This document shows positions 26,041 through 34,142 of a stretch of DNA of 64,000 nucleotides, piece by piece (position 1 is the first letter of the stretch; each line of letters opens with the position of its first letter). Source of the stretch: an uncultured Acidimicrobiales bacterium (lineage in GTDB: Bacteria > Actinomycetota > Acidimicrobiia > Acidimicrobiales > SZUA-35); NCBI GenBank assembly GCA_938002965.1, contig CALKZY010000005.1, positions 1-64,000 of the forward strand, in the 5' to 3' direction. Under the pieces are notes generated by a model that was not told where the DNA came from, did not search any database, and saw nothing but the letters and a program-made list of their open reading frames with translations. The translations under genes and the position numbers were made by a program.

Positions 26041-27648
26041 TCAGCTTGCACGGCGCAAGACTCGGCCAGGGCGTGCCCCAGTGGGACTGCCGTCGCTCAC
26101 CACCGCAATACCGTTTACCAATACATGAGCAATGCCGTCGGGATGTTGGTTTGGTTCGGCGAAGGTCCCACGGTCGATGATGACGTCAGGGTCGAATACC
26201 ACGATGTCGGCGGCCAGCCCGGGCCGAAGGTAGCCACGGTCGGTCAACCCAAAGATGTCGGCTGACCGCCCTGTCATCCGAGCTACCGCTTCCCCCAACG
26301 GCAGCAGCCCGAGTTCACGGGAGTAGTGGCCGAGAACCCGAGCGAACGTGTTGTACAGCCGAGGATGGGGTTTGCCTTCGATGGTAGGTAGACCATCGGA
26401 ACCGATGATGGTGCTGGGGTGGCGCATTACGGTTTGGACGTCGTCTTCGCTCATCATGTGGAGAATGACGGTGCTGGTCGGGGCTCCCGCCAGCACTCGC
26501 CTAGCCGCCTCAGCTGCTGTTGTGTCGAAGCCAGCCGCCAGCTCGCCCATCGATCGACCTTCCCACTCCGGATGCCCTTCTGCGCTGGCCACCACCAGAG
26601 ACGATCCGGTCAGCGTGGCTCCGTCGGTTTCGACTGGTGGCCCCTCGGGCTGACCTCCGCAGGCGTCCTCTAGCCCGTCATCAACGATGCTGTAGTTATC
26701 GAGCACCGAGCCCAACATGGTGCTGCCTGCGGTGTACGGGTACTGGTCAGCGTGGACGGTCATCCCGTCGGCCTGGGCCTGTTCGATGAGAGCCAGGGTT
26801 TCAGCCACCTTGCCCCAGTTGGCTGAACCGGCGGCTTTGTGATGCGAGATTTGGACGGCTACACCGGCCCTGCGGCCAATCTCGATCGCTTCGGCCACCG
26901 CTTCCACCAACCGGTCACCCTCGTCGCGAATGTGCGATGCGTACAGTGCCCCGGTTCCGGCCATGACGGCGGCCAGAGCGGCCAGTTCGTCGGTAGTGGC
27001 GTTCTTGCCCGGCTGATAGACCAGGCCGGATGACAGTCCGAGCGCTCCGGCGTTGAGCGCCTGGGTTAAGATTTTGGCCATCGCTGCGGATTCACTGGCC
27101 GTTGGGCGACGCTCGGGCTCGGACGCCGCGTCGCCCATCACCCCGGCTCGGATTGAACCGTGCCCGGCCAGCACCCCGATGTTCACGCCTGGAGGATTGG
27201 CCTCCAGGTGACTGACATAACCGGCGAAGCCGTCGAACTCGGGAATGTCGTGACCGGGATGCATCGACGAGGCGAACGTCAGCCGTGGGTCTCTGGGGGC
27301 GGCTGAGAATCCGCAGTTGCCGACGATGCAGGTGGTCACTCCGCCCCGGTTCTTGAATGCCATGGCAGGGTGGGTCATGGCGGCGAAGTCATCGTGGGTG
27401 TGGGCGTCGATGAAGCCGGGCGTCGCCGCCAACCCGGTGCCGTCGATGATCTGTTTGGCCAGCGGCACCGCGTGAGCCGAATCGGCAGCGTGAGCCGAAT
27501 TGGCCGCGTGAGTCGAATTGGAAAGCGTGACGGCACCAATAACACCGTCTTCAATAATGATGTCGCCGAGGAATCCATCGCCCCCCGCCCCGTCATAAAT
27601 GGTGACGTTGGTGATAGCCACGGACTGAGGGGGCGCTGTCTTCGACAC
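26041..27648 (-). CDS. N-acyl-D-amino-acid deacylase (D-aminoacylase), amidohydrolase superfamily
   Basis: A 535-residue zinc amidohydrolase that removes acyl groups from N-acyl-D-amino acids. Seen are the HxH motif in TPGFIDAHTHDD, the conserved NCGFSAAP cysteine segment, SSGLVYQPGKNAT, ASHIRDEGDRLVEAVAEAIEIGRRAG with metal His, VQISHHKAAGSANWGK with the second His pair, and VHADQYPYTAGST. A late IGSDGLPTIEGKPHPRLYNTFARVLG carries the catalytic Asp. Three copies of a six-residue unit (N/D-S-A/T-H-A-A) lie just before the catalytic barrel. GTG 27648 has TACGAT six bases upstream. The gene directly abuts the frameshifted DUF1707 gene, tail to tail. Confidence 0.88.
   Translation of the reverse strand: MSKTAPPQSVAITNVTIYDGAGGDGFLGDIIIEDGVIGAVTLSNSTHAANSAHAADSAHAVPLAKQIIDGTGLAATPGFIDAHTHDDFAAMTHPAMAFKNRGGVTTCIVGNCGFSAAPRDPRLTFASSMHPGHDIPEFDGFAGYVSHLEANPPGVNIGVLAGHGSIRAGVMGDAASEPERRPTASESAAMAKILTQALNAGALGLSSGLVYQPGKNATTDELAALAAVMAGTGALYASHIRDEGDRLVEAVAEAIEIGRRAGVAVQISHHKAAGSANWGKVAETLALIEQAQADGMTVHADQYPYTAGSTMLGSVLDNYSIVDDGLEDACGGQPEGPPVETDGATLTGSSLVVASAEGHPEWEGRSMGELAAGFDTTAAEAARRVLAGAPTSTVILHMMSEDDVQTVMRHPSTIIGSDGLPTIEGKPHPRLYNTFARVLGHYSRELGLLPLGEAVARMTGRSADIFGLTDRGYLRPGLAADIVVFDPDVIIDRGTFAEPNQHPDGIAHVLVNGIAVVSDGSPTGARPGRVLRRAS
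27470..27523. repeat. 18-bp in-frame tandem repeat inside D-aminoacylase gene
   Basis: Three copies at 27470-27487, 27488-27505 and 27506-27523, differing by a few bases, each coding for six residues on the minus strand. It lies in the same structural place as the repeat in the guanine deaminase gene. Confidence 0.8.
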
Positions 27649-27654
27649 AGCCGC

Positions 27655-27660
27655 ATCGTA
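27655..27660 (-). promoter_or_regulatory. -10 box for leaderless D-aminoacylase gene
   Basis: TACGAT on the minus strand ends six bases before GTG 27648. Confidence 0.6.
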
Positions 27661-27730
27661 GCCCACCGGGTCGTTTCCAGGTAAGGGCCGGGGCTAGGTG
27701 CTTGACCGGTGCCCGTGGGATACTGCCGAC

Positions 27731-28300
27731 ATGATGGTCGACTTCGTCAGACTCTGCGCCCGTGCTTTGTCCGATGCCGCCCATGATGACGGGACCCGAC
27801 GTGGGGCGGAGGCCCTGACGTCTTCCATGGTTGGCGCGACACACACCCCGGACCGGTACGAGTCGGGATGGTTGCCTGCCTTGGACACGGTGGACATGGT
27901 GGGCGGATCGGAGTTGGCCGACGAGTTCGTTCGGATCGCCCCGCTGTTGCCCTGGCATCAGGCTTCGCAGGCCGGAACCGACACGGCCCTGATCGCTGTC
28001 AGTCCGCTTGACCTGGTGGTCGATGTCGGGTCACTGCGGCTGGGTCTCATGTACTTGGCGCCTGGGGCGCGTACGGCGCTTCACCATCATCCACCTCAGG
28101 AGGCCTACCTGCTCTTGTCAGGCCAGTCGGAGTGGCGGTACGGCGGGAGCAGCGAGTTCCGCTCGCTGGACAGTCCGGCCGCCATCTATAACCATCCCGA
28201 CGATCTTCACGCTGCTGTTGCCGGCGACACACCGTTGGTTTCTATGTTCGTGCTCTGGGACTCACCTCAGAGCGGGTGTGTGTTCCCGGACGAAAGGTAG
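27731..28300 (+). CDS. Cupin protein resembling dimethylsulfoniopropionate lyase
   Basis: A 189-residue protein. The C-terminal half is a single cupin with metal-type residues in LAPGARTALHHHPPQEAYLLLSG: a His run, then Glu and Tyr at the spacing of DddQ/DddL-type DMSP lyases, then a late His in NHPDDLHAAV. The helical N-terminal half (ALSDAAHDDGTRRGAEAL) also fits that family. DMSP lyase would cut DMSP to dimethyl sulfide and acrylate. The assignment rests on motif spacing and could be another DUF-type cupin. ATG 27731 or 27734 are both possible. GATACT ends six bases before 27731. The 3' end overlaps the convergent fusion gene by 39 bases. Confidence 0.6.
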   Translation: MMVDFVRLCARALSDAAHDDGTRRGAEALTSSMVGATHTPDRYESGWLPALDTVDMVGGSELADEFVRIAPLLPWHQASQAGTDTALIAVSPLDLVVDVGSLRLGLMYLAPGARTALHHHPPQEAYLLLSGQSEWRYGGSSEFRSLDSPAAIYNHPDDLHAAVAGDTPLVSMFVLWDSPQSGCVFPDER

Positions 28301-29857
28301 AAGCAGGTCCAAAATCGGCTGAAGCGTCGGAGCGAACTCAAGCGTCGAGTTCTTGAGCAGGGTGGTCGCGGCCCTTGAATGCGGTATCGGGTGGAGGTAG
28401 TCGGCCTCTTGGCCGTGGTGGAGGATGAGTGTCGCCGGCACGGTTAGTGCGGCCAGTTGGTCATCGGTCATTCCGAGAGTGGTCTTCTGGGCGTACGACT
28501 GGAGATGTTCTCCCGCTCGTTTCATCGCTGCCAGAAACTCAGAAACGTCCTGTTGCATCAGGTGCTCACGGCCCTTCGCCCCATTGCGGTCGATGTATGC
28601 ACTCCAAAGCGGAGTCTTCGCCACCTCCTCCATGGAGGTGAGGTTGTCGTCCTCCACATACTTCATGTAGTACTCCCCTGGGAGTTGCGATGCCGCCATT
28701 GGGCCACCGGTCAGCGGAGCTATCACGAATGCCGCGATGTCATCGGGGTAGCGCTCGGCCAAGACCATGTTCGATCTCGCTCCCGACGACATCCCGTAGA
28801 ATGCCGCGGGCCCTACGCCCAGGCGGTCGATGAGTACGTGGAGGTCCTCGGCTTCCTCGATTGAGAGCGGTTCAGTACCGAAGTTGATCGAGGAGCGACC
28901 CATGTTTCGGCGATCCCAGATGATTACCTTGAGGTCTGGGGCTGCCGCCGCCACATTCCGGGCGAAGCCACCAAATCCGTCGATCTCGCCCATTCCTCCC
29001 GGTGTCACGATCAGGGGTATGTCGGCGTTCGGGTTGTAGATCTCGGCATAGAGCGTCACGTCTCGCTCCGGGCGGAGGTCAATGGTCAGCTTGTCGCATT
29101 CGAGTTCATCGACGCCTGGTTCTGGAAGTGCGTTGAAGTACACGGCGTAGTAGGTGTTGTTCGACGCGCCTTTGAAGAGGGTCACGTCTTCCTCAACCTC
29201 TTCCTTGAGGTTGTTGTTGGCCTGGTTGGTCACGTTTTGTCCAGTCTGTTCATGGTCAAGAGATTTCGTCCAGGGAAGGCCGTCGAGCATGTAGCCGACG
29301 ATGGAGTCGAGTTCGGCCCGGCTGGGTCGGGCTCGGGAGATGGCTGAGATCGCAGCGAACTGGCCAAAGAGGTAGTGGACAACGGGTGCGGGCTCGGCAG
29401 ACGGCTCGAGTTCGCCGCTGCCGAGTGCTGACTCGACTCGGCTGAGTATCGATGACGCGAGTTGATTCTGAAGGGCGTTCAGCTTGGCGGCGATAGGGCC
29501 AGTGGTGAAATCACCTGAGGATCCACTGTCACCCATGAAGCAGCCATCGGGGAGTTCGCCCGAGAGGGTGCGCTCGGCGAAGAGGACAAAGACAGCTTCG
29601 AGTGCGTCGCGCAGCGTTTCCGCCTGGGCGAGGTAGCGCTCGGCCGGCTCGATGTGCTCGTGGTGATAGGCCTCGAGGGCGGCGATGAAGATGGCTTCTT
29701 TTTCACCCAGCGTCCGGCACAACGTCGGTTTGGTGACGCCGAGTTCGGTCGCCACCTGTTCGAGCGTTGCCCCGTGATATCCGTGGCGCCAGAACATGCG
29801 CAGGATCGTTGGCATGGCATCGGCCTGGTTAAGAGATTTCGGTCGTCCTGCCGGCAC
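28262..29857 (-). CDS. Natural fusion of a TetR-type repressor and an alpha/beta hydrolase
   Basis: A 531-residue single frame. Residues 1-60 are a clear TetR helix-turn-helix (ATLEQVATELGVTKPTLCRTLGEKEAIF), and about 60-200 are the usual helical ligand domain (LSGELPDGCFMGDSGSSG). After an Asn/Gln/Glu-rich linker (about 205-230), residues ~235-531 form an alpha/beta hydrolase. It has IVTPGGMGEIDGFGGF, VIIWDRRNMGRS, the nucleophile elbow FYGMSSGARS, and a late DYLHPIPHSRA that may supply the acid and His. GTG 29857 follows a GGAGGA ribosome site. A perfect 22-base palindrome lies 64 bases upstream. The fusion suggests that the hydrolase domain destroys or senses the repressor's own ligand. 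No break in frame is visible. Confidence 0.8.
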   Translation of the reverse strand: MPAGRPKSLNQADAMPTILRMFWRHGYHGATLEQVATELGVTKPTLCRTLGEKEAIFIAALEAYHHEHIEPAERYLAQAETLRDALEAVFVLFAERTLSGELPDGCFMGDSGSSGDFTTGPIAAKLNALQNQLASSILSRVESALGSGELEPSAEPAPVVHYLFGQFAAISAISRARPSRAELDSIVGYMLDGLPWTKSLDHEQTGQNVTNQANNNLKEEVEEDVTLFKGASNNTYYAVYFNALPEPGVDELECDKLTIDLRPERDVTLYAEIYNPNADIPLIVTPGGMGEIDGFGGFARNVAAAAPDLKVIIWDRRNMGRSSINFGTEPLSIEEAEDLHVLIDRLGVGPAAFYGMSSGARSNMVLAERYPDDIAAFVIAPLTGGPMAASQLPGEYYMKYVEDDNLTSMEEVAKTPLWSAYIDRNGAKGREHLMQQDVSEFLAAMKRAGEHLQSYAQKTTLGMTDDQLAALTVPATLILHHGQEADYLHPIPHSRAATTLLKNSTLEFAPTLQPILDLLLPFVREHTPALR

Positions 29858-29920
29858 GTGACATTCCTCCGATCGAAGGTCGTAAAGCTTGGAATTCTGT
29901 GGGTAGCAAAGACTTTACTC

Positions 29921-29942
29921 TTTCGTACTGAAGGGTACGAAA
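29921..29942. promoter_or_regulatory. TetR-type operator, perfect 8-base inverted repeat
   Basis: TTTCGTAC-tgaagg-GTACGAAA lies upstream of the TetR-hydrolase fusion gene. A possible minus-strand -10 box (TAAAGT, about 29911-29916) sits next to it, so binding would block this promoter. Size and symmetry match TetR operators. The cognate protein is inferred from adjacency. Confidence 0.7.
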
Positions 29943-29966
29943 TCAAGAGCCGAATGCCTGGCAACA

Positions 29967-30170
29967 TACTGGAAGCAGCGTTTCGCCGCCGCCACCGAGA
30001 TCATCGACCGGGCAGTTCGCAGGGGTGAGTGCTCGGCCCCCGAGGATGCGGCGTTGCTGGTGGAGTTGACGGTGGCTCCCATCCACTTCCGGGCTGGCCA
30101 AACCGGTGGGCCGATCGATGAAGCGTTCCTGAACCACCTGGTCGACCGCCTGATGGCCTCGCTCGACTAG
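29967..30170 (+). pseudogene. TetR-family C-terminal remnant
   Basis: The frame from 29967 to TAG 30168-30170 reads YWKQRFAAATEIIDRAVRRGE, then LLVELTVAPIHFRAG and DEAFLNHLVDRLMASLD. This matches the last ~65 residues of TetR_C-type repressors, but no helix-turn-helix precedes it and no start codon is in a sensible place. It begins just after the palindrome at 29921-29942. It looks like the tail of an older regulator whose front was lost, perhaps when the fusion gene and its control region were inserted or rearranged. Its last four bases overlap the NUDIX stop on the other strand. Confidence 0.6.
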
Positions 30171-30568
30171 CGGCCGCTGAGGGCGATGGCGTCCTTGTAC
30201 AACTGTGGGAGGTTGGCGAGGTCATCGATCTCGTCGTCAGCGAAGAGTCTGACAGCTACGTGCTCATGTGAAGCAACCGGGTCGACCGACGAGAGCGCTT
30301 GGCAAGCGTAGGCCGTGATGAGGACCTGCCGTCCCGGCACTGGTTCAAGGACCTCTGTCAGCAGGGGAGTCTCGTCGACCACCACCGCCACGCCGGTTTC
30401 CTCCATGAGTTCACGAGCACACGCATCCCTCGGCTGTTCACTTGGTTCGAGTCGGCCGCCCGGAAGTTCCCACTCATCACGGTCGTTCAAACACAGGAGA
30501 ACTCGACCGTCGATGCGAACAACGCCTTTCACCGAAACCGGGAGGTGATGCCCGTCGTGTTCACTCAC
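30167..30568 (-). CDS. NUDIX hydrolase
   Basis: A 133-residue protein. The full Nudix box GX5EX7REUXEEXGU is present, from GGRLEPSEQPRDAC through ARELMEETGVAV. It hydrolyses a nucleoside diphosphate linked to some moiety X, with Mg2+. Substrate unknown. GTG 30568 overlaps the TGA of the upstream nitronate monooxygenase gene (GTGA), so the two are coupled. A longer open frame upstream is only the antisense-like shadow of that neighbour. Confidence 0.88.
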   Translation of the reverse strand: MSEHDGHHLPVSVKGVVRIDGRVLLCLNDRDEWELPGGRLEPSEQPRDACARELMEETGVAVVVDETPLLTEVLEPVPGRQVLITAYACQALSSVDPVASHEHVAVRLFADDEIDDLANLPQLYKDAIALSGR

Positions 30569-31659
30569 CGGTTGGTCCCCAAGCTCCCGACCGCAGATTC
30601 GGCTTCGGTAATGAGCCCAGCCATTACCTCGCCGACCGGTCGGATCCGGTCGGCGTAGCCAATTCCCTGTCCGGCCCCCGAATGCAGCAACGGCTCCACT
30701 CCGTGTTCGATGATTGCTCCCAGCAGATCGCCGACCAGCACATCCTGGTATGGCATGCGCAACGGCTCGGGGGCGTTGTCGGCCGACCACTCGTCGCTCC
30801 AGGCCGATCGAATCTGGCGGAACGTTTTGCCGCTTTCCGAGCGGGTGATCACGGTGTCGGCTGAGGTGGCGGCCAGCAGTTTGTCGACCAGGGCCGGTTG
30901 CATGTGTCCGGCGTGTTCGGTGGTGGTCAACCAGATTGTGCCGGTCCATACGCCCTGAGCACCCATGGCCAGTGCGGCGGCGACATGACGGCCGGTGGCC
31001 ACTCCGCCTGCGGCCAAAACCGGGATGTCGCCACAGGCATCCACGATCTGTGGCACCAGAGTGAAGGTTCCGATGGTGCCGGTGTGGGCACCGGCTTCGG
31101 CCCCCTGGGCCACGATGATGTCAACCCCCGACCGAACCGAGCGCTCCACGTGGCGGGGGCTGCCGATCAAGGCGGCGGTGACCTTGCCTCTCTCTTGGGC
31201 CCGTTCGACCGCTGGTCGTGGGGCGCCGATACCGCAGGCAAACAGGTCGACGTCGCTGGCCATCACCGCCTCCAGCTGTTCGTGCTCGATCTCCTTCGAC
31301 CGGATGAAACGGGTGCGCATCCCGGGCCCGCTCGGTTCCGGCACGTCATACTTGCTAACCAACCCGTCGACGAAGGCCCGATGCTCGTCAGGAATGTGAG
31401 CTTCAATAGCCTCACGGCTGTTGTGTTCGGGCATACCGTCCGGCAGTACCAGATCAACCCCGAACGGTCGGTCACCCACCAGGGAGCGGATCTGGTCCAA
31501 CTCGGCCGAGATCTCGTGGGGAAATCGTCGGGTGGCACCGTACACGCCGATGCCGCCGGCATTGGTAATGGCGGCCACGGTTGTGATGTCGTGAGCGAAT
31601 CCGAACACGGGATGTTCGATGTTCAGTCGTCGGCACAAGTCGGTTGTGAGCGCTCCCAT
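30565..31659 (-). CDS. Nitronate monooxygenase (NPD-type flavoprotein)
   Basis: A 364-residue TIM-barrel flavoenzyme. Typical stretches are LNIEHPVFGFAHD at the start, AITNAGGIGVYGAT, VAQGAEAGAHTGTIGTF with the FMN-binding loop and the conserved His, VLAAGGVATGRHVAAALAMGAQGVWTGT for phosphate binding, and RSEWSDEW-like segments at the end. It oxidises propionate-3-nitronate or similar nitro compounds, protecting against these toxins. ATG 31659 was chosen over an upstream in-frame start because CAGGAT ends six bases before it and the protein then begins at the family N terminus (MGALTTDLCRRL). Confidence 0.87.
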   Translation of the reverse strand: MGALTTDLCRRLNIEHPVFGFAHDITTVAAITNAGGIGVYGATRRFPHEISAELDQIRSLVGDRPFGVDLVLPDGMPEHNSREAIEAHIPDEHRAFVDGLVSKYDVPEPSGPGMRTRFIRSKEIEHEQLEAVMASDVDLFACGIGAPRPAVERAQERGKVTAALIGSPRHVERSVRSGVDIIVAQGAEAGAHTGTIGTFTLVPQIVDACGDIPVLAAGGVATGRHVAAALAMGAQGVWTGTIWLTTTEHAGHMQPALVDKLLAATSADTVITRSESGKTFRQIRSAWSDEWSADNAPEPLRMPYQDVLVGDLLGAIIEHGVEPLLHSGAGQGIGYADRIRPVGEVMAGLITEAESAVGSLGTNR

Positions 31660-31783
31660 CGGTCCATCCTGCCAGACCGTCGGGTACACGGCGAAGTTGT
31701 GCCGTGCCAGGAATCACTAATCCGAATTGTTAATCGGTTTCGCATCTTTGGCCGATTGGTAGGGTCGAAAGAGTGGTGAAACC

Positions 31784-33157
31784 TTGACAGCCGAAAGGCA
31801 CGGCGACCAAGACTCCAATGTCGACAGGGAAAGCGGTCCGCAGGTTCTTAGGCGACGGCTGAACGGGCTTCGCAACCTTGGTGGTCCCGGTGGCACCGGC
31901 CCGGCGGCCATGGTCCCGACCAGTCTTCGCCACGGGATGCGGGCCCTCAAACACCGCAACTTCCGAATGTTCTTCGTCGGAGCCTTGGTCTCCAATTCCG
32001 GTACCTGGCTGCAGAACCTCGCCATTCCGTTTGTGCTGTTCGAGCTGACAGGTCGGTCGTTCTGGGTTGGCTTGGCCGGCTTCGCCCAGTTCTTCCCAGC
32101 TTTTCTACTTGGTCCACTGGGCGGCAACCTGGCCGACCAGTATGACCGACGCAAAGTTCTGCTGTTCTCGCAGGCCTCGCTGGCTCTAGTTTCTCTTCTG
32201 TTGTGGGTCACATGGACCCTTGGTTTCCGCAGTCCGACGTTGGTCTTGTCGTTTGTGGTGCTGACCGGTGTTTTCTCCGGGTTGATGATCCCGGCCTGGC
32301 AGGCGTTTGTGGCCGGGTTGGTCCCCAAAGAGGACCTGCCGTCGGCTATCACTTTGAACTCGACTCAGTTCAACGCGTCTCGAGCTATCGGACCTGCCTT
32401 GGCCGGAATACTGTTGGCAACTGTTGGTGCCGGCCCGGCCTTCCTGCTCAATGCGCTGTCGTTCCTTGCCGTCATCGCCATGATCTGGGTGATCCGCCCG
32501 GCGCCCACCGAACGCTCCGGTCAGGCTCCGGACGGCATTATTGACGGGTTCCGCTCCGCCGTCGGCTACATCCGTCAGCGTCGAGGAATCATGATCGGCA
32601 TTCTGTCGGCCATTTTGGTCGCCTTCTTCGGCAACCCGATTGTGCAGTTCACGGTGGTGTTTGCCGAGCAGGTCTATCAGGCTGGTCCTCGAGTGTTCGG
32701 GTTGTTGGCGGCCGCGGTTGGCGTTGGCGCTGTGATGATCGCTCCGCTGCTATCAACCTGGGATGGCCGGTTCGAGCGTTCGTCTATGGTCCGCTGGGGT
32801 CTGCCCTTTTACGCCTTGGCCGTGATTGCTTTCGGGGCGGCGCCGTCATGGCCACTCGGTCTGGTGGCGTTACTGTGTCTTGGCGCCAGCTTCCTGGTAG
32901 TGGTGGCCACGACCAACACCGCCGTTCAGGTGATCGTGGCCGACGAGATGCGGGGTCGTGTCATGTCGACTCGAATCATGGGGTTCACTCTGGCGTTCCC
33001 CGTAGGGTCTCTAATTCAGGGAGTGTTGGCCGACGCCATCGGCCCGCAGGCCACCGTCGTCGGGGCAGGGGCCATCTTGCTTGTGATTGCCCTCGGCCTT
33101 GCCTCTCAGCCCGAGCTGCTGGCCAATCTGGACAGGGACGACGACACCCCTCACTAG
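31784..33157 (+). CDS. MFS transporter, MFS_3/enterobactin-exporter-like group
   Basis: About 457 residues with twelve membrane segments beginning near residue 60 (FRMFFVGALVSNSGTWLQNLAIPF). This opening, plus GNLADQYDRRKVLLFSQ and the ITLNSTQFNASRAIGPALAG stretch, is characteristic of the MFS_3 (TMS/EntS-type) group. The TTG at 31784 gives a long Arg-rich N-terminal tail. Initiation at ATG 31911 (MVPTSLRHGMRALKHRNF) is also possible. A TAGGGT lies 18 bases before the TTG. Substrate unknown. It is divergent from the nitronate monooxygenase gene. Confidence 0.82.
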   Translation: MTAERHGDQDSNVDRESGPQVLRRRLNGLRNLGGPGGTGPAAMVPTSLRHGMRALKHRNFRMFFVGALVSNSGTWLQNLAIPFVLFELTGRSFWVGLAGFAQFFPAFLLGPLGGNLADQYDRRKVLLFSQASLALVSLLLWVTWTLGFRSPTLVLSFVVLTGVFSGLMIPAWQAFVAGLVPKEDLPSAITLNSTQFNASRAIGPALAGILLATVGAGPAFLLNALSFLAVIAMIWVIRPAPTERSGQAPDGIIDGFRSAVGYIRQRRGIMIGILSAILVAFFGNPIVQFTVVFAEQVYQAGPRVFGLLAAAVGVGAVMIAPLLSTWDGRFERSSMVRWGLPFYALAVIAFGAAPSWPLGLVALLCLGASFLVVVATTNTAVQVIVADEMRGRVMSTRIMGFTLAFPVGSLIQGVLADAIGPQATVVGAGAILLVIALGLASQPELLANLDRDDDTPH

Positions 33158-33196
33158 ACGGCAACTAGTGTTGGTTCAACCCAACTAGGAGTTGTC

Positions 33197-33454
33197 ATGG
33201 CCGGAGGCGCAGGACATGGTGCCAATCGAGACTACTCGAAGGCGTTCAGTGACAATCCGGACGTGGCCAAGGACATCGACTTCGACAAACAAGTCAAGAA
33301 GCCTAAGCAGATCGTGCCGGGTGAACAGATCATCGAAGGTGTAACCCATGATTCGATCAAGGACTACATGGAAGCTCGCCAGGCCGCTGAGTCATCGCCG
33401 GAGCCGAAGCTCGGCCTGATGTCGCAGGCGCGGAAGATCCTGCGCCGATCCTGA
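33197..33454 (+). CDS. Small hydrophilic protein of unknown function
   Basis: 85 residues, highly charged, without signal or membrane segment. It starts MAGGAGHGANRDYSKAF and ends in a basic KLGLMSQARKILRRS tail. A clean AGGAG ribosome site lies eight to twelve bases before the ATG, and the coding pattern is GC-rich at third positions, so it is probably real. I do not recognise a family. The short gap before it holds an imperfect inverted repeat GTTGG-ttcaa-CCCAAC at about 33170-33185. It follows the MFS gene by 39 bases in the same direction and may be co-transcribed. Confidence 0.65.
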   Translation: MAGGAGHGANRDYSKAFSDNPDVAKDIDFDKQVKKPKQIVPGEQIIEGVTHDSIKDYMEARQAAESSPEPKLGLMSQARKILRRS

Positions 33455-33463
33455 CCGAGTGTT

Positions 33464-33952
33464 CTACGCGGTGGGGACGCCAGCCCAACGTTCCAACTCA
33501 GCGGCCAGGTCCAAGCGTTCGGTTGTTACCGAGTTGGCGAAGTCTCCCCACTCCTCGTGAGGGAGCATCCACATGACTTCGAATTCGTTGCCATCGGGGT
33601 CTTTTGCGTAGATGCTCTTGGTCGCTCCGTGGCTTGACTCCCCGACGTAGGCCCCAAGGTCAATGAGGGTTTGTCGTGCGCCGGCCAGATCGTCGACAGT
33701 GTCTACCTGCCAGGCCAGGTGATAGAGGCCGATGCTGGCGTCGGGTGTCTTGCGGATCTCAGCGCCCAAGCCGAACAGCCCCAGGTCGTGATGGTTGGCG
33801 CTTTGCGTCAATCGGAGGAAAGCAGCTTGTGCCTGAGGTAGTTGTGTGATGACGCGCATGTCCAGAGCCGACGTCCAGAATTTGACCGAACGGTTTATGT
33901 CGGACACGAAGAGGACAGCGTGATTTAGGCGTCGAGCAGGGATGGCGGTCAT
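33464..33952 (-). CDS. VOC-family (glyoxalase/bleomycin resistance-like) protein
   Basis: A 162-residue protein of two beta-alpha-beta-beta-beta repeats. The metal-type His is in LNHAVLFVSDINRSVKFW, the mid-protein IGLYHLAWQVDTVDDL supplies the next one, and KSIYAKDPDGNEFEVMW gives the Glu and family motif. This pattern fits ring-cleaving dioxygenase or lactoylglutathione-lyase-like members. The reaction is not predictable. The ATG follows a GAGG stretch. It runs convergent to the small hydrophilic gene and divergent from the FMN-type protein at 34143. Confidence 0.85.
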   Translation of the reverse strand: MTAIPARRLNHAVLFVSDINRSVKFWTSALDMRVITQLPQAQAAFLRLTQSANHHDLGLFGLGAEIRKTPDASIGLYHLAWQVDTVDDLAGARQTLIDLGAYVGESSHGATKSIYAKDPDGNEFEVMWMLPHEEWGDFANSVTTERLDLAAELERWAGVPTA

Positions 33953-34142
33953 AACAGGGACCTCGCGGTAGATGGGAGATAGATCAACGAATGTCCACCA
34001 TATGATTGAGTAATCAACAGCCGCCGTTGGCAGTCATCTGAGCGACCTAGATGCCGAGGTTTTGGGCCGCCTGGACGGCAAAGAGGTGGCCGAACTCGAC
34101 CGGGACTATGGACAAGCTTCGGTAGGCGGGATAGGAGCAGGT

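Noticed and set aside
30898-31779. 293-codon plus-strand frame opposite the nitronate monooxygenase
   Set aside because: His/Gly-rich shadow of a clear flavoenzyme gene on the other strand.
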